From Corynebacterium stercoris (GTDB lineage: Bacteria > Actinomycetota > Actinomycetes > Mycobacteriales > Mycobacteriaceae): 64,000 bases of DNA. Below the pieces are notes generated by a model that was not told the origin of the DNA, did not search any database, and saw only the letters and a list, made by a program, of their open reading frames with translations. Below, piece after piece: positions 41,482 through 50,036 of the stretch (position 1 is its first letter; every line of letters begins with the position of its first letter). Location of the stretch: NCBI RefSeq assembly GCF_024160105.1, contig NZ_JAMFTQ010000002.1, forward strand, positions 124,001-188,000. Reading direction: 5' to 3'. A program made the translations under genes and the position numbers.

Positions 41482-42822
41482 ATGGGCCTTAACACCTCGC
41501 ACATCGTCCCCGCCGACCGCGGCACCGTCTGGGAATGGCATTCCCGCCCGGGCGCCGTCGTCCGACTCACACCCGGCTTCCTGCCGATGGAACCTGTCGA
41601 GCAGGCGCAGTCCCTGCGCGGCGGCACCACGGTATTTTCCCTGCCGGCAGGCATGACGTGGGTGGCGCAGCATCAGGTTGACGGCTACGTTCCGGGCGAG
41701 CAGTTCGTCGACGAGGCCGTGAACCAGCCAATCAAGGCCGCGACCCAGTGGCGCCACACGCACCGCTTCGAGGACGCCACGCTTCCCGACGGCTCTCCCG
41801 CTACCCGCATCACTGACACCGTCGAGTCGACTATTCCCGAGCGCGACCTGCGCGCCGCCTGGGCCTACCGCCAGCACCAGCTCGTCGAGGACATCCAGTT
41901 CCTGCAGTCCCTCCCCGAGACAAACCCGCTGGTGATCGCCATGACGGGCGCGTCCGGACTCGTCGGCACGCACTTGAAAGCCCAGCTCACCACTGCGGGC
42001 CATGAAGTGATCGGCCTGACCCGCGGCGAGCCCGGCCCCGGCGAGCGCCACTGGGACCCGGATAACCCCGCCGCGGACCTGCTCGAGGGCGTCGACGCGG
42101 TGGCCCACATCGCGGGCGAATCCATCATGGGCCGCTGGACCGAGGAGAAGAAACGCAAGATCCGCGATTCCCGCGTCGGCCCCACCCGCAAGCTCGCCGA
42201 GGTCGCGGCTGCATGCGGCGTAGCGACGTTCGTTTCCGCCTCCGCCGTCGGCTATTACGGCACCGACGCGGGCGGCCGCCCGCACGTGGAAGAGGACGGC
42301 CCGGGCGAGGGCTTCCTCGCTGAGGTGTGCCGCGACTGGGAAGCTGATTCCCAGGTACAAGGCCTGCGCGTGGTGAACATCCGCACCGGCCTCGCGCTCT
42401 CCAGTGCCGGCGGCCTGCTGCCGGTGCTCAAGGCATCCGTGTCCGCGGGCCTCGGTGCCCGTTTCGGCGACGGCGACTTCTGGATGTCCTGGGTCGCCCT
42501 CGACGACCTCACCGACATCTACACTCGCGCGCTGCTCGATGATTCCGTGCGCGGCCCCGTAAACGCCACCGCGCCGAACCCGGTAACCAACAAGGAGATG
42601 TCGGCAACCCTGGCCGGCATGCTCAACCGCCCCGACTTCCTCCCCATCTCGGAATTCGGCCCCAAACTGCTCTTGGGCAAAGAGGGCGGCGAGGAGCTCG
42701 CGCTCGCCGACCAACGCGTCGTGCCCGCCCGCGCCGAGGCCGCCGGCTGGCGCTTCCGCTACCCCACCCTCGAGGCGGCCCTCGCCCACGAGCTGGGCAA
42801 GGAAGCGCTCCTCGGCGCGTAA
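41482..42822 (+). CDS. SRPBCC domain fused to a TIGR01777-family (YfcH-like) epimerase
   Basis: A 446-aa protein. Residues 1 to about 145 form a SRPBCC/START-like ligand-binding domain (TSHIVPADRGTVWEWHSRPGA). Residues from about 152 form an extended SDR domain with the dinucleotide motif MTGASGLVGTHL and the TIGR01777 features HIAGES, SRVGPTRKL and SAVGYYG. The same fusion is common in actinobacteria, but its substrate is unknown. It is divergent from pyrR, and the next gene begins 11 nt after its stop. Confidence 0.88.
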   Translation: MGLNTSHIVPADRGTVWEWHSRPGAVVRLTPGFLPMEPVEQAQSLRGGTTVFSLPAGMTWVAQHQVDGYVPGEQFVDEAVNQPIKAATQWRHTHRFEDATLPDGSPATRITDTVESTIPERDLRAAWAYRQHQLVEDIQFLQSLPETNPLVIAMTGASGLVGTHLKAQLTTAGHEVIGLTRGEPGPGERHWDPDNPAADLLEGVDAVAHIAGESIMGRWTEEKKRKIRDSRVGPTRKLAEVAAACGVATFVSASAVGYYGTDAGGRPHVEEDGPGEGFLAEVCRDWEADSQVQGLRVVNIRTGLALSSAGGLLPVLKASVSAGLGARFGDGDFWMSWVALDDLTDIYTRALLDDSVRGPVNATAPNPVTNKEMSATLAGMLNRPDFLPISEFGPKLLLGKEGGEELALADQRVVPARAEAAGWRFRYPTLEAALAHELGKEALLGA

Positions 42823-42833
42823 GCTCGGGTGCC

Positions 42834-43280
42834 GTGACTAAGGATTCAGTAGTTCCCGTGACGGCCGAGGCCGTCGCCGCCATCTTCAAGGAGGAGGACC
42901 TCCAGCACCGCGTCGACGGCCAGATGGTGCGCTCCGGCTTCGTCAACACCGCGCTGGTTGTGGCCATCGACGGCCCCACCCTTGTCTTCGAGGCAGTGTG
43001 GCGCGGCGCGTTCCCGCAGGAGATGGCCTCCCACCTCCTTTTCGCCGTCAACGAGCACAACCAGACGCATTTCGCCCCCACCCTGCGCATGTTCGAGTCG
43101 GAGGACGGCACCCTCGCCGCCTCCGCGATCCGCACCATGAACATCGCCGAGGGCGCGTCCTTCAACCAGCTCGGCGCGTTCATCGTCAACTCGATCGACG
43201 CCACCCTCCAGACATTCGATTTCCTGGAGACCAGCTTCCCCACTCTCGTGACCTGGGAGGACCCGCACGATGACCACTAG
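42834..43280 (+). CDS. YbjN-domain protein (first of a pair)
   Basis: A 148-aa cytoplasmic protein resembling the actinobacterial YbjN family, with AVNEHNQTHFAPTLRMFESEDGTLAASAIRTMN, a stretch seen in type III secretion chaperone-like folds. Function is unknown. It starts at GTG 42834 and overlaps the next, related gene by 11 bp, so the pair is translated together and may form a heterodimer. Confidence 0.75.
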   Translation: MTKDSVVPVTAEAVAAIFKEEDLQHRVDGQMVRSGFVNTALVVAIDGPTLVFEAVWRGAFPQEMASHLLFAVNEHNQTHFAPTLRMFESEDGTLAASAIRTMNIAEGASFNQLGAFIVNSIDATLQTFDFLETSFPTLVTWEDPHDDH

Positions 43281-43695
43281 CCTTGTCACCATCGACCGCG
43301 TCATCTCCGCCATGCGCGACATGGGCATCGAGCTTGCCGACGATCGCTCCGGGCGCGCCGCCCACGCCAACATCAACGATTTCCAGGTGCTCTTCGTCCT
43401 GCTGGACACGGTGCTCATCGTGCGTGCCGACGCCGCCACCGACACCCCCGCGAATTCCACCGACGCCGTGCTCTATTTGGCGGCGAACCAGGTGAACTCC
43501 ACCTACCTCGATGCCCGCGCGATCGTGGTCAACCGCGGCGAGACGCTCGTCATCCGCACTGAGGCGGATATCAGCGTCCCCGCTGGACTGAGCGACCAGC
43601 AACTCACCAGCGCCCTGCGCGCCGCCGTCGACGGCGTCCTCGCCTGCCAAGACGCCATGGTCGCCCTCAGCGAAGACATGGAGGAGCTGCGCTAA
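43270..43695 (+). CDS. YbjN-domain protein (second of a pair)
   Basis: A 141-aa protein related to its upstream neighbour in length, secondary structure pattern and the LYLAANQVNSTYLDARAIVV stretch, which corresponds to the AVNEHN region there. Function is unknown. It ends 8 bp before the convergent ABC ATPase gene, so no room for a long terminator is left. Confidence 0.75.
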   Translation: MTTSLVTIDRVISAMRDMGIELADDRSGRAAHANINDFQVLFVLLDTVLIVRADAATDTPANSTDAVLYLAANQVNSTYLDARAIVVNRGETLVIRTEADISVPAGLSDQQLTSALRAAVDGVLACQDAMVALSEDMEELR

Positions 43696-43703
43696 GCCCC
43701 CGG

Positions 43704-44462
43704 TTAACGCTTGAGTTCCTCGCTGAGCTCGTCCAGCTCCCCGCCGCCCGCCATCTCGCGGGTCAGTTCGTCGAGCGTGACCTCCGCGCGCGGCGCGTCG
43801 AGCTCTTGGTGGCCCAGCTTCAGAATGGTGAAGTGGTCGCCCACCAGGTAAGCGTGGTGCGGGTTGTGGGTGACGAACACGACGGCCACCCCGCGATCCC
43901 GCGCCGAGGCGATGAACCGGAGCACCATGCCCGACTGCTTCACGCCGAGCGCCGCCGTCGGCTCGTCCAGGATCACCACCCGCGCGCCGAAGTACACCGC
44001 GCGCGCAATCGCGACAACTTGGCGCTGACCGCCTGAGAGCTTGCCCGCCTCCACATCCACGTCCGGGATGTCGATGCCCATCTGCAGCAGCTGCTCCGCG
44101 CAGATCCGCTTCATCTCTTCGCGCTTCAGCGTCCCCAACGCTCCGGTGAGCTCGTTGCCCAAAAAGAAATTGCGCCACACGCTGAGCTCGTCGACGATCG
44201 CGAGCGTCTGGTACACCGTCGCAATGCCGGCGTCGATCGCGTCGCGCGGCGACGAGAAGGCGGTGGGAGCTCCGTCGATAAGCATCTGCCCCGACGTCGG
44301 CGCGTGGAGCCCCGCGAGGATCTTGATCAGCGTCGATTTGCCTGCGCCGTTATCGCCGAGCACGCACGTGACCTCGCCCTCGCGGATGCGTAAGTTCACG
44401 CCGCGCAGGGCATCGAAGCTGCCGTAGGACTTGGTGATGTCGCGCAGTGCAATGATGGCCAT
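43704..44462 (-). CDS. Sugar-type ABC transporter, single-domain ATPase
   Basis: A 252-aa ATPase with Walker A GDNGAGKSTLIK, signature LSGGQRQ and Walker B VVILDEPTAAL, similar to one half of the RbsA/XylG group. Most ribose-type ATPases carry two such domains (about 500 aa); this one has a single domain and would have to dimerise. It starts 4 nt after the permease. Substrate is not evident. Confidence 0.88.
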   Translation of the reverse strand: MAIIALRDITKSYGSFDALRGVNLRIREGEVTCVLGDNGAGKSTLIKILAGLHAPTSGQMLIDGAPTAFSSPRDAIDAGIATVYQTLAIVDELSVWRNFFLGNELTGALGTLKREEMKRICAEQLLQMGIDIPDVDVEAGKLSGGQRQVVAIARAVYFGARVVILDEPTAALGVKQSGMVLRFIASARDRGVAVVFVTHNPHHAYLVGDHFTILKLGHQELDAPRAEVTLDELTREMAGGGELDELSEELKR

Positions 44463-44466
44463 GGGG

Positions 44467-45486
44467 TTACCTCCGCTTCGTGAGGTTGGCGAAGGAGGTG
44501 TTGGTGAACACCGCGAACAGCAGCATCGCGCCGAGGAAGAACTTGAACCAGTCCGGGTTCCAGCCCGCGTACACGATGCCTTGGTTGGTCATGCCGAAGA
44601 TGAGCGCGCCGATCGCGGTGCCTACCGCCGTGCCGCGCCCACCCGTCATCGCGCAGCCGCCGATCACGGCCGCGATGATGTAGAGGAACTCGTTGCCCAC
44701 GCCCTGGCCGGCTTGGATGGAGTCGAAGGCGAAGAGCGTGTGCATGCCGACGAACCACGCCGCGAACCCGACCGTCATGAACAAAGCGATCTTGACTTTG
44801 CCCACCGGCACGCCGACCGCGCGCGCCGCGTCCTCGTCGCCGCCGACCGCCGTGATCCAGTTGCCGTACTTGGTGCGGAACAGCACGAACGAGGCGACGG
44901 CCACGAAGGCGAGCCACCACAGGATCAGCACGCTGATGCGCACCCCGCCGATAGTGAACGTCCCGGCAAACACCGCCCGTGCGGAGGGGAAGCCCTCCAT
45001 GTCCGCAATCGTCGGGGTTGCCACCTGGCCGGTCACCAGTTTGGTCACCGCCAGGTTCAGCCCCTGCAGCATGAGGAACGCCGCGAGCGTGATCAGGAAG
45101 CTGTCGATGCCTGTGCGCGACACCAGCACGCCGTTGAGCGCCCCGATCGCCAGAGAAATCCCCAGCGCGAGGAACGCGCCCACCCACGAGTTGAGGTGCA
45201 GGTTGTAGTTGAGCATCGTCGCAGCCAGCGCGGCCGTCGTCACCGCCACGCCCGCGGATAGGTCGAACTCGCCGCCCACCATGAGCAACCCCACTGCCAG
45301 CGCCACGATGCCGAGCGTCGAGCTGGCGTACAGGATCGTCGCCATCGCGTCGAAGGAGCGGAACGCCGGCGCGACCGCCATAAACAGTGCGAAGATGACC
45401 AGGAAGCCGAGCAGGCTCGCGAGCTCCGGCCGGCGGATCAGGGCCGCAAACCCCTTGCGGGTGCGCAATCTGTCGTCGGCACTCAT
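44467..45486 (-). CDS. Sugar-type ABC transporter permease (RbsC-like)
   Basis: A 339-aa membrane protein of the branched-chain/ribose (BPD_transp_2) permease family, with about nine membrane helices. The features GEFDLSAGV and NGVLVSRTGIDSFLITL are typical of sugar permeases of this group. Its ATG overlaps the binding-protein stop by 4 bp (ATGA). Substrate is unknown. Confidence 0.9.
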   Translation of the reverse strand: MSADDRLRTRKGFAALIRRPELASLLGFLVIFALFMAVAPAFRSFDAMATILYASSTLGIVALAVGLLMVGGEFDLSAGVAVTTAALAATMLNYNLHLNSWVGAFLALGISLAIGALNGVLVSRTGIDSFLITLAAFLMLQGLNLAVTKLVTGQVATPTIADMEGFPSARAVFAGTFTIGGVRISVLILWWLAFVAVASFVLFRTKYGNWITAVGGDEDAARAVGVPVGKVKIALFMTVGFAAWFVGMHTLFAFDSIQAGQGVGNEFLYIIAAVIGGCAMTGGRGTAVGTAIGALIFGMTNQGIVYAGWNPDWFKFFLGAMLLFAVFTNTSFANLTKRR

Positions 45487-46475
45487 CGCATACCCGCCTT
45501 GGCGGCTTCCGCGATCTGCTCCACGTTCTGCTTATCGACGAAACTCGGCCCCGTGTACACCGGCTGCCCGCCGCCCAGCGTGCCGCCGTTGCGCTTAGCA
45601 ATCCACAGCGAATCGATTGCCAGGTAGCCCTGCAGGTACGGCTGCTGGTCAACGGCCCATGCAACGCGGCCGTCCCGGATAGCGTCGACAAGCTCAGCGT
45701 TCGTGTCGAAGGTGACAACCTGCGCCTGCGCGCCGGCCTCCTTCACGGACTCCGTCGCGCGAATCGCCACCGGGGCCTGCAGAGCGAAGACCGTGTCGAA
45801 GCTCGGGTCTTGGCGCAGCTTCGACGTGATCGTCGACTGCGCCGCAGTCAGGTCCTGGCCGTTGACGTACAGCAGCTCGACCGTGCCACCGAGACCCTTG
45901 CCGACGCCCGCGCAGCGCGCCTCCTGCGAAGAATTGCCCTGCTCGTGGATCACGCACAGCGTCTTGGTCTTGCCCTCCTCCTTCAGGCGTTCACCCGCCG
46001 CGGTGCCCGCGACTGTCTCGTCCTGCCCGAAGAAGCCGCTCAGGCCGTACGTCTGGTACTCGCTCATGCCTGCGTTGAGCCCGACCGTCGGGATGCCCTT
46101 GGCAGCCGCGTCGCGCGCAGCCGGGCCGATCGCCTCCGCGTTTGGCAGCGTCACCGCGATGCCGTCGACGCCGGCATCGATGGCCGAGCGCACGAGGTTC
46201 GCCTGGTTCGGCGCCTGCGGGTCAGAGGAGTACCGCAGCTCAATGTTGTCCTTCTTCGCCGCGTCCTCCGCGCCCTTGCGCACGAGGTCCCAGTAGGTGT
46301 CGCCTGGTGCCCCGTGCGTCACCATCGCCACGACGTAACGCGGGGTGTCCACCCCACCCGCCGTCCCGCCCGCGGCGTCGCGCGGCGGCGCGCCACCCGT
46401 CGACGAGCACGCGGCGGTGAGCATGACTGCAGCTGCCACAACAGCAGCGCGAACGGCGCGAGTGATTTTCAACAC
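45483..46475 (-). CDS. Sugar-type ABC transporter substrate-binding lipoprotein
   Basis: A 330-aa exported lipoprotein with a signal peptide ending in the lipobox LTAAC (Cys at about residue 23). A periplasmic-binding fold of the ribose/inositol type follows (AMVTHGAPGDTYWDLVRKGAEDAAKK, DAGVDGIAVTLPNA, FGQDETVAG). The GTG at 46475 has no ribosome site; a CACACT -10-like hexamer lies 6 nt upstream, so the mRNA may be leaderless. It heads the binding protein-permease-ATPase operon. Ligand not predictable. Confidence 0.88.
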   Translation of the reverse strand: MLKITRAVRAAVVAAAVMLTAACSSTGGAPPRDAAGGTAGGVDTPRYVVAMVTHGAPGDTYWDLVRKGAEDAAKKDNIELRYSSDPQAPNQANLVRSAIDAGVDGIAVTLPNAEAIGPAARDAAAKGIPTVGLNAGMSEYQTYGLSGFFGQDETVAGTAAGERLKEEGKTKTLCVIHEQGNSSQEARCAGVGKGLGGTVELLYVNGQDLTAAQSTITSKLRQDPSFDTVFALQAPVAIRATESVKEAGAQAQVVTFDTNAELVDAIRDGRVAWAVDQQPYLQGYLAIDSLWIAKRNGGTLGGGQPVYTGPSFVDKQNVEQIAEAAKAGMR

Positions 46476-46571
46476 TCATCGAGTGTGCCCCACCCGCGCG
46501 CGGGCAACCGCATCCGCCCGCCTCTGTACCGATTCAGTGCCGCCTCGGCGCGAGGCCTTGGCGCGAGGGGG

Positions 46572-47015
46572 TTAGCGCACGCCCGTCAGGCGCCAGTTCG
46601 GCGCCCCCGTGCTGTCCTCTTCAAAAACGAGCGTCTGGTTCGGCGCGAGCTCGAGGAGGCCGCCCACGCCGTTATCGCCCCCGCACATCTCCACCTTCGT
46701 GCGGCTGAGCTCCTCTTTCACCAGCGCGCCCTTCTCGCTCTCCCAAACGAACCAGTTCGAGCCCTCCGCGGTGTCCTCGTAGCCTTTGAATACCTCGCGC
46801 CCGAAAAGATCCGCCGCGCGGAAGCCGATATACGGGCATACGATCGCGATCTTCGTCGCGTTCGGTACGAGGTCACTGACGACGATTTCGGCGGAGCCGC
46901 TTGCGTCGTCAAGCGTGCGCTCAAGTCTCGGAAGGTTATCGAGCGCTCCGCAGCCAGCGAGCGCGAGCACCGCGGCGAGAGTGCCGGCCGCGAGGCCGCG
47001 AGTTGGGGATGTCAT
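46572..47015 (-). CDS. Small lipoprotein of unknown function
   Basis: A 147-aa protein with a signal peptide and lipobox LALAGC (Cys at about residue 22), so it should be anchored on the outer face of the membrane. The mature part contains DASGSAEIVVSDL and two further cysteines that could pair. I do not recognise a family. It is upstream of the ABC transporter on the same strand (96 nt gap) and divergent from the dehydrogenase gene. Confidence 0.75.
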   Translation of the reverse strand: MTSPTRGLAAGTLAAVLALAGCGALDNLPRLERTLDDASGSAEIVVSDLVPNATKIAIVCPYIGFRAADLFGREVFKGYEDTAEGSNWFVWESEKGALVKEELSRTKVEMCGGDNGVGGLLELAPNQTLVFEEDSTGAPNWRLTGVR

Positions 47016-47081
47016 ACCCCGGAATCTTAGACCAAATCTGGCTTAGGCTTGAGGTGAATGTACGCGAAGGAGGACTACATC

Positions 47082-47831
47082 ATGGGACGTTTCGATGGCA
47101 GAGTTGCGCTGGTGACGGGTGGTGCCGGCGGCATCGGCAGGGCCACTGCACAGTTGCTTGCCGACGAAGGAGCCCACGTCGTCATCGCCGACCTCAACCT
47201 CGAAGCGGCCGAGGCCGCGGCCGCCGAAATCGGCAACGCCGCGGCGGTCGAACTCGATGCCTCCAGCCGCGAAAGCAACGAGGCCGCCGTGCGCTTCGCG
47301 GTGGACACCTTCGGCGCGCTGCACCTGGCGTTCAACAACGCCGGCATGGGCGACAACAAGATTCCGCTCGCGGACAAGGAGCTCGACTTCTGGGACAAGC
47401 TCGTCGGTCTGAACCTGCACGGTGTCGCCTACGGCTGCCACTACGAGCTGAAACAGTTCCTTTCGCAGGACGACGGCGTGAACTGCGCCATCGTCAACAT
47501 GAGCTCCATCCACGGCACTGTCGCCCGCAAGGGCGGCCTCGATGCTTACACCGCCGCCAAACACGGCGTGATTGGCCTGACCAAAGCGCTCGGTGCCGAT
47601 TACGCCGAGCACGGCATCCGCGTTAACTCCGTCGGTCCCGGCTATATCCGCACGCACATGTTCGACCGCTACACCCCCGAGCAGCAGCAACACCTCGCCG
47701 ATCTCCACCCCATCGGCCGCTTGGGCAAGCCCGAGGATGTCGCCGCCCTCGTAGCATTCTTGCTTTCCGACGACGCATCCTTCATCACCGGCTCCCACCA
47801 CCTCGTCGACGGCGGGTACACGGCGGTGTAG
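47082..47831 (+). CDS. Short-chain dehydrogenase/reductase
   Basis: A 249-aa classical SDR oxidoreductase with the cofactor motif TGGAGGIGRAT, NNAG near residue 85, catalytic Ser in NMSSIHG and the YTAAK active-site pair. C-terminal VDGGYTAV is typical. An acidic residue after the second strand (VIADLN) suggests NAD(H) preference. ATG 47082 is chosen because AAGGAGG lies 8 nt upstream; an earlier ATG at 47058 lacks one. Its substrate is unknown. Confidence 0.88.
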   Translation: MGRFDGRVALVTGGAGGIGRATAQLLADEGAHVVIADLNLEAAEAAAAEIGNAAAVELDASSRESNEAAVRFAVDTFGALHLAFNNAGMGDNKIPLADKELDFWDKLVGLNLHGVAYGCHYELKQFLSQDDGVNCAIVNMSSIHGTVARKGGLDAYTAAKHGVIGLTKALGADYAEHGIRVNSVGPGYIRTHMFDRYTPEQQQHLADLHPIGRLGKPEDVAALVAFLLSDDASFITGSHHLVDGGYTAV

Positions 47832-47926
47832 TGGCGCTGGGGCGCGCGCCGGGTTTGGAGACTTTGCGACGAGGGCTCGCGGCGAGGGGTATGGGGGCTC
47901 GTGGCGTGGGGGCTCGTGGCCCAGAT

Positions 47927-48273
47927 TCCGCCGTGCGGAAGAGCCTCTAGTTCAGCTTGATGGTTTTCCGCGGGGCGGAACTAGGAGCGGCGCCTCAAGC
48001 AACCCCGTATCGCGGAAACCCTCAACGTGTCCTTCACTATTGTCCGCGCGGCGGAAGACACTCATCCTCTCCTTGAGAGTCTTCCGCTCGGCGGAACACT
48101 GTCAACCTCAACTCGATGGTTTTCCGCGGTGCGGAACCAGGAGCGCCAACACCTGGGGCTCCGCCTCGCGGAACACTATCGACCGCTCCTTCACTGTTGT
48201 CCGCGCGTCCTTCACCGTTGTCCGCTCTGCGGAAGACCCTCAACCTCCACTGAACGGTTTTCCGCACGGCGGA
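47927..48273. repeat. Second array of palindromic cores at about 40-bp pitch (array 2)
   Basis: About ten copies of TCCGC-N3-GCGGA, at 47927, 47967, (degenerate 48004), 48043, 48083, 48123, 48160, 48200 (half), 48221 and 48261. The pitch is 40 bp or a little less. The 3-nt centre differs in nearly every copy (CGT, GGG, GCG, TCG, GGT, CTC, TCT, ACG) while both 5-nt arms stay intact. Tails share CTCAA and TCGATGGTTTT with array 1. The region 47832-47926 holds only short GGGGGCTCGTGGC repeats; I saw no gene in it. Confidence 0.82.
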
Positions 48274-48341
48274 CAACGACGCTGATCCCGAACGTCGACA
48301 AGCACCCCCAAGCAGAGTGAGAAAGCTCACAGAATCACTCA

Positions 48342-48359
48342 CTAGAACACGTGTTCTAG
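48342..48359. promoter_or_regulatory. Perfect 18-bp palindrome, probable LexA (SOS) box
   Basis: CTAGAACAC/GTGTTCTAG is a perfect palindrome. Its core GAACACGTGTTC fits the actinobacterial SOS box GAAC-N4-GTTC exactly; only the outer bases (TA instead of TC) differ from TCGAAC-N4-GTTCGA. It ends 7 bp before the -35 of the DUF222-HNH gene. Related 13E12-type genes of mycobacteria are known to have LexA sites. Confidence 0.6.
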
Positions 48360-48366
48360 CGGTGGG

Positions 48367-48394
48367 TTGGGGTGCAGGAGGCGGGGTTTACACT
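48367..48394 (+). promoter_or_regulatory. Promoter of the DUF222-HNH gene
   Basis: -35 TTGGGG (48367-48372), 16-bp spacer, -10 TACACT (48389-48394). Predicted start near 48401; the ribosome site AGGAG is 9-10 nt before the ATG at 48433. Confidence 0.5.
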
Positions 48395-48432
48395 CACCCC
48401 CAACATGCACAACACACCAGGAGAAACCCACC

Positions 48433-49941
48433 ATGACCACCACAAACACCCACCCCGAGGCGGACCTAGCCACCGCTGAAGGACTCGAACACGCCCACCT
48501 CGTAGCCGAGGCGATTAGAACCCATCACACCCTGACCAACACCGCCAGGGCCGATCTGCTCGACTGCATCGCCGAGTTCGACGAACTCGAACTCGCTGGC
48601 CTGTTCGGCGCGACCAGCACCGGCAACTGGCTCACCCGCGAACTACGCTTCGCTTCCTCCACCGCCTACGAATACGTCCACGTCGCGACGTGGCTGCGCC
48701 GCTTCCCGAAACTCGCCCACGCACTACGCCACGGCCTAGTGGACTACAGCGCCGTGCGTTTCCTGATCAAATACATCACTCATGACACCGAAGACCACCT
48801 CGTCACCCTCGCGGAAGACTTGTGCTTCGCAGAGCTGAAAAAAGCACTCGCCGGGTGCGAACCCAACGACGAACACACAACCGACCCCGACGAGCCCTAC
48901 TTGAACCTTCATGAGCGTGCCGACGGCATGCTCAAAGGCCACTTCTTCCTCCCACCCGTCATCGGGGCACTGCTGCAATCCGCACTCAAAATCGCAGAAC
49001 TCGCCGCTGGCGGCCAACACCAACCCGACCCCGCACAACTCCACACCCTCATCACCGACCTCACTGGCGGCGTGATCGACCACACCACCGGCGACACGGA
49101 CATGCTCGACCCGGATGCCGGCTACAGCGAAGACGACCACCCCTTCGACACCAACGAAGAGGACACCGAGGATGCGCGCGGCGACCACAACGACCACGAA
49201 GAGGACACCGAGGATGCGCACGACGACCCAGCGGCGTGGGCGGGCCTCGAGTTCTCCTTCGACGACGCCTTCGACGACACAGATGCTGACGTCGATATGG
49301 ACACCCCGGTTGAGGTGCACCCCGGTGTGATGCTCACCCCACCACGCAAAGACACGACACTGACCACAGAGAAGATCCTGCGCCTGCCGTCGCGCTTCGG
49401 CCCGCCCCAAACGCAGAACCTCTACAAAGCGTTCGTCACCATGATCAACATCGTGCGCGCCCAACCCATCACCACCACCCGCGCACCCGGGGCAGACGTG
49501 AGCATCATCGTCACCGAAGACGGCCGCGCCTGGATGCCCCAAAACCCCCAAACCCCCAACACCGCCCTGATCGGCTACGTCCACAACGCCGAAGCACGAG
49601 TACACCTACTCAGCACCTCCGGTGTCACCCTGCACTACGGCAGACGCCGCCGCACAGCCTCCGATGCCCAGATCAAAGCTCTGCTCGAAGTGTGGGGCAA
49701 CCAATGCGCCATGCCCGGCTGCACCCACGCACGCTTCATCGAAATCCACCACATCCACCAATGGGCCAACGGGGGCTTAACCGACATCGACAACCTCATC
49801 CCCCTGTGCTCAGCATGCCACTCACTCGTCAGCCACGGCACAGCCCACATCACCCCACAAGGCCCAGACCTGAAATTCCGCTTCCACAACGGCACCACCT
49901 ACCTCTCACCAAACCGCACACTCCCACAAATCACCGCATAG
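48433..49941 (+). CDS. DUF222 / HNH endonuclease-domain protein (13E12 type)
   Basis: A 502-aa protein of the family that includes the mycobacterial REP13E12 proteins. The N-terminal DUF222 part has FDELELAGLFGATSTGNWLTRE and SSTAYEYVHVATWL. The C-terminal HNH nuclease domain (about residues 425-470) has two zinc Cys pairs (CAMPGC, CSAC) and IEIHHIHQWANGG. Between them lies an acidic region (about 225-300) with a near-duplicate DTEDA(R/H)-DH segment. These genes are often multi-copy; only one is here. It probably responds to DNA damage through the upstream LexA-type box. Function beyond predicted nuclease is unknown. Confidence 0.88.
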   Translation: MTTTNTHPEADLATAEGLEHAHLVAEAIRTHHTLTNTARADLLDCIAEFDELELAGLFGATSTGNWLTRELRFASSTAYEYVHVATWLRRFPKLAHALRHGLVDYSAVRFLIKYITHDTEDHLVTLAEDLCFAELKKALAGCEPNDEHTTDPDEPYLNLHERADGMLKGHFFLPPVIGALLQSALKIAELAAGGQHQPDPAQLHTLITDLTGGVIDHTTGDTDMLDPDAGYSEDDHPFDTNEEDTEDARGDHNDHEEDTEDAHDDPAAWAGLEFSFDDAFDDTDADVDMDTPVEVHPGVMLTPPRKDTTLTTEKILRLPSRFGPPQTQNLYKAFVTMINIVRAQPITTTRAPGADVSIIVTEDGRAWMPQNPQTPNTALIGYVHNAEARVHLLSTSGVTLHYGRRRRTASDAQIKALLEVWGNQCAMPGCTHARFIEIHHIHQWANGGLTDIDNLIPLCSACHSLVSHGTAHITPQGPDLKFRFHNGTTYLSPNRTLPQITA

Positions 49942-50036
49942 AAAGCGCGAACCCCGGAAGCGACTTGGTCTCTAAGCCAGAAACCGGGCCGCTGCCGGGG
50001 AGCGAGAAAGCGAGGTAAAGATCGCCGGTACAGAAA

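Noticed and set aside
49942-50036. Terminator after the DUF222-HNH gene
   Set aside because: Some CCGGGG/CCCCGG pairing is possible but there is no T-run and the loop is long, so I could not support it.
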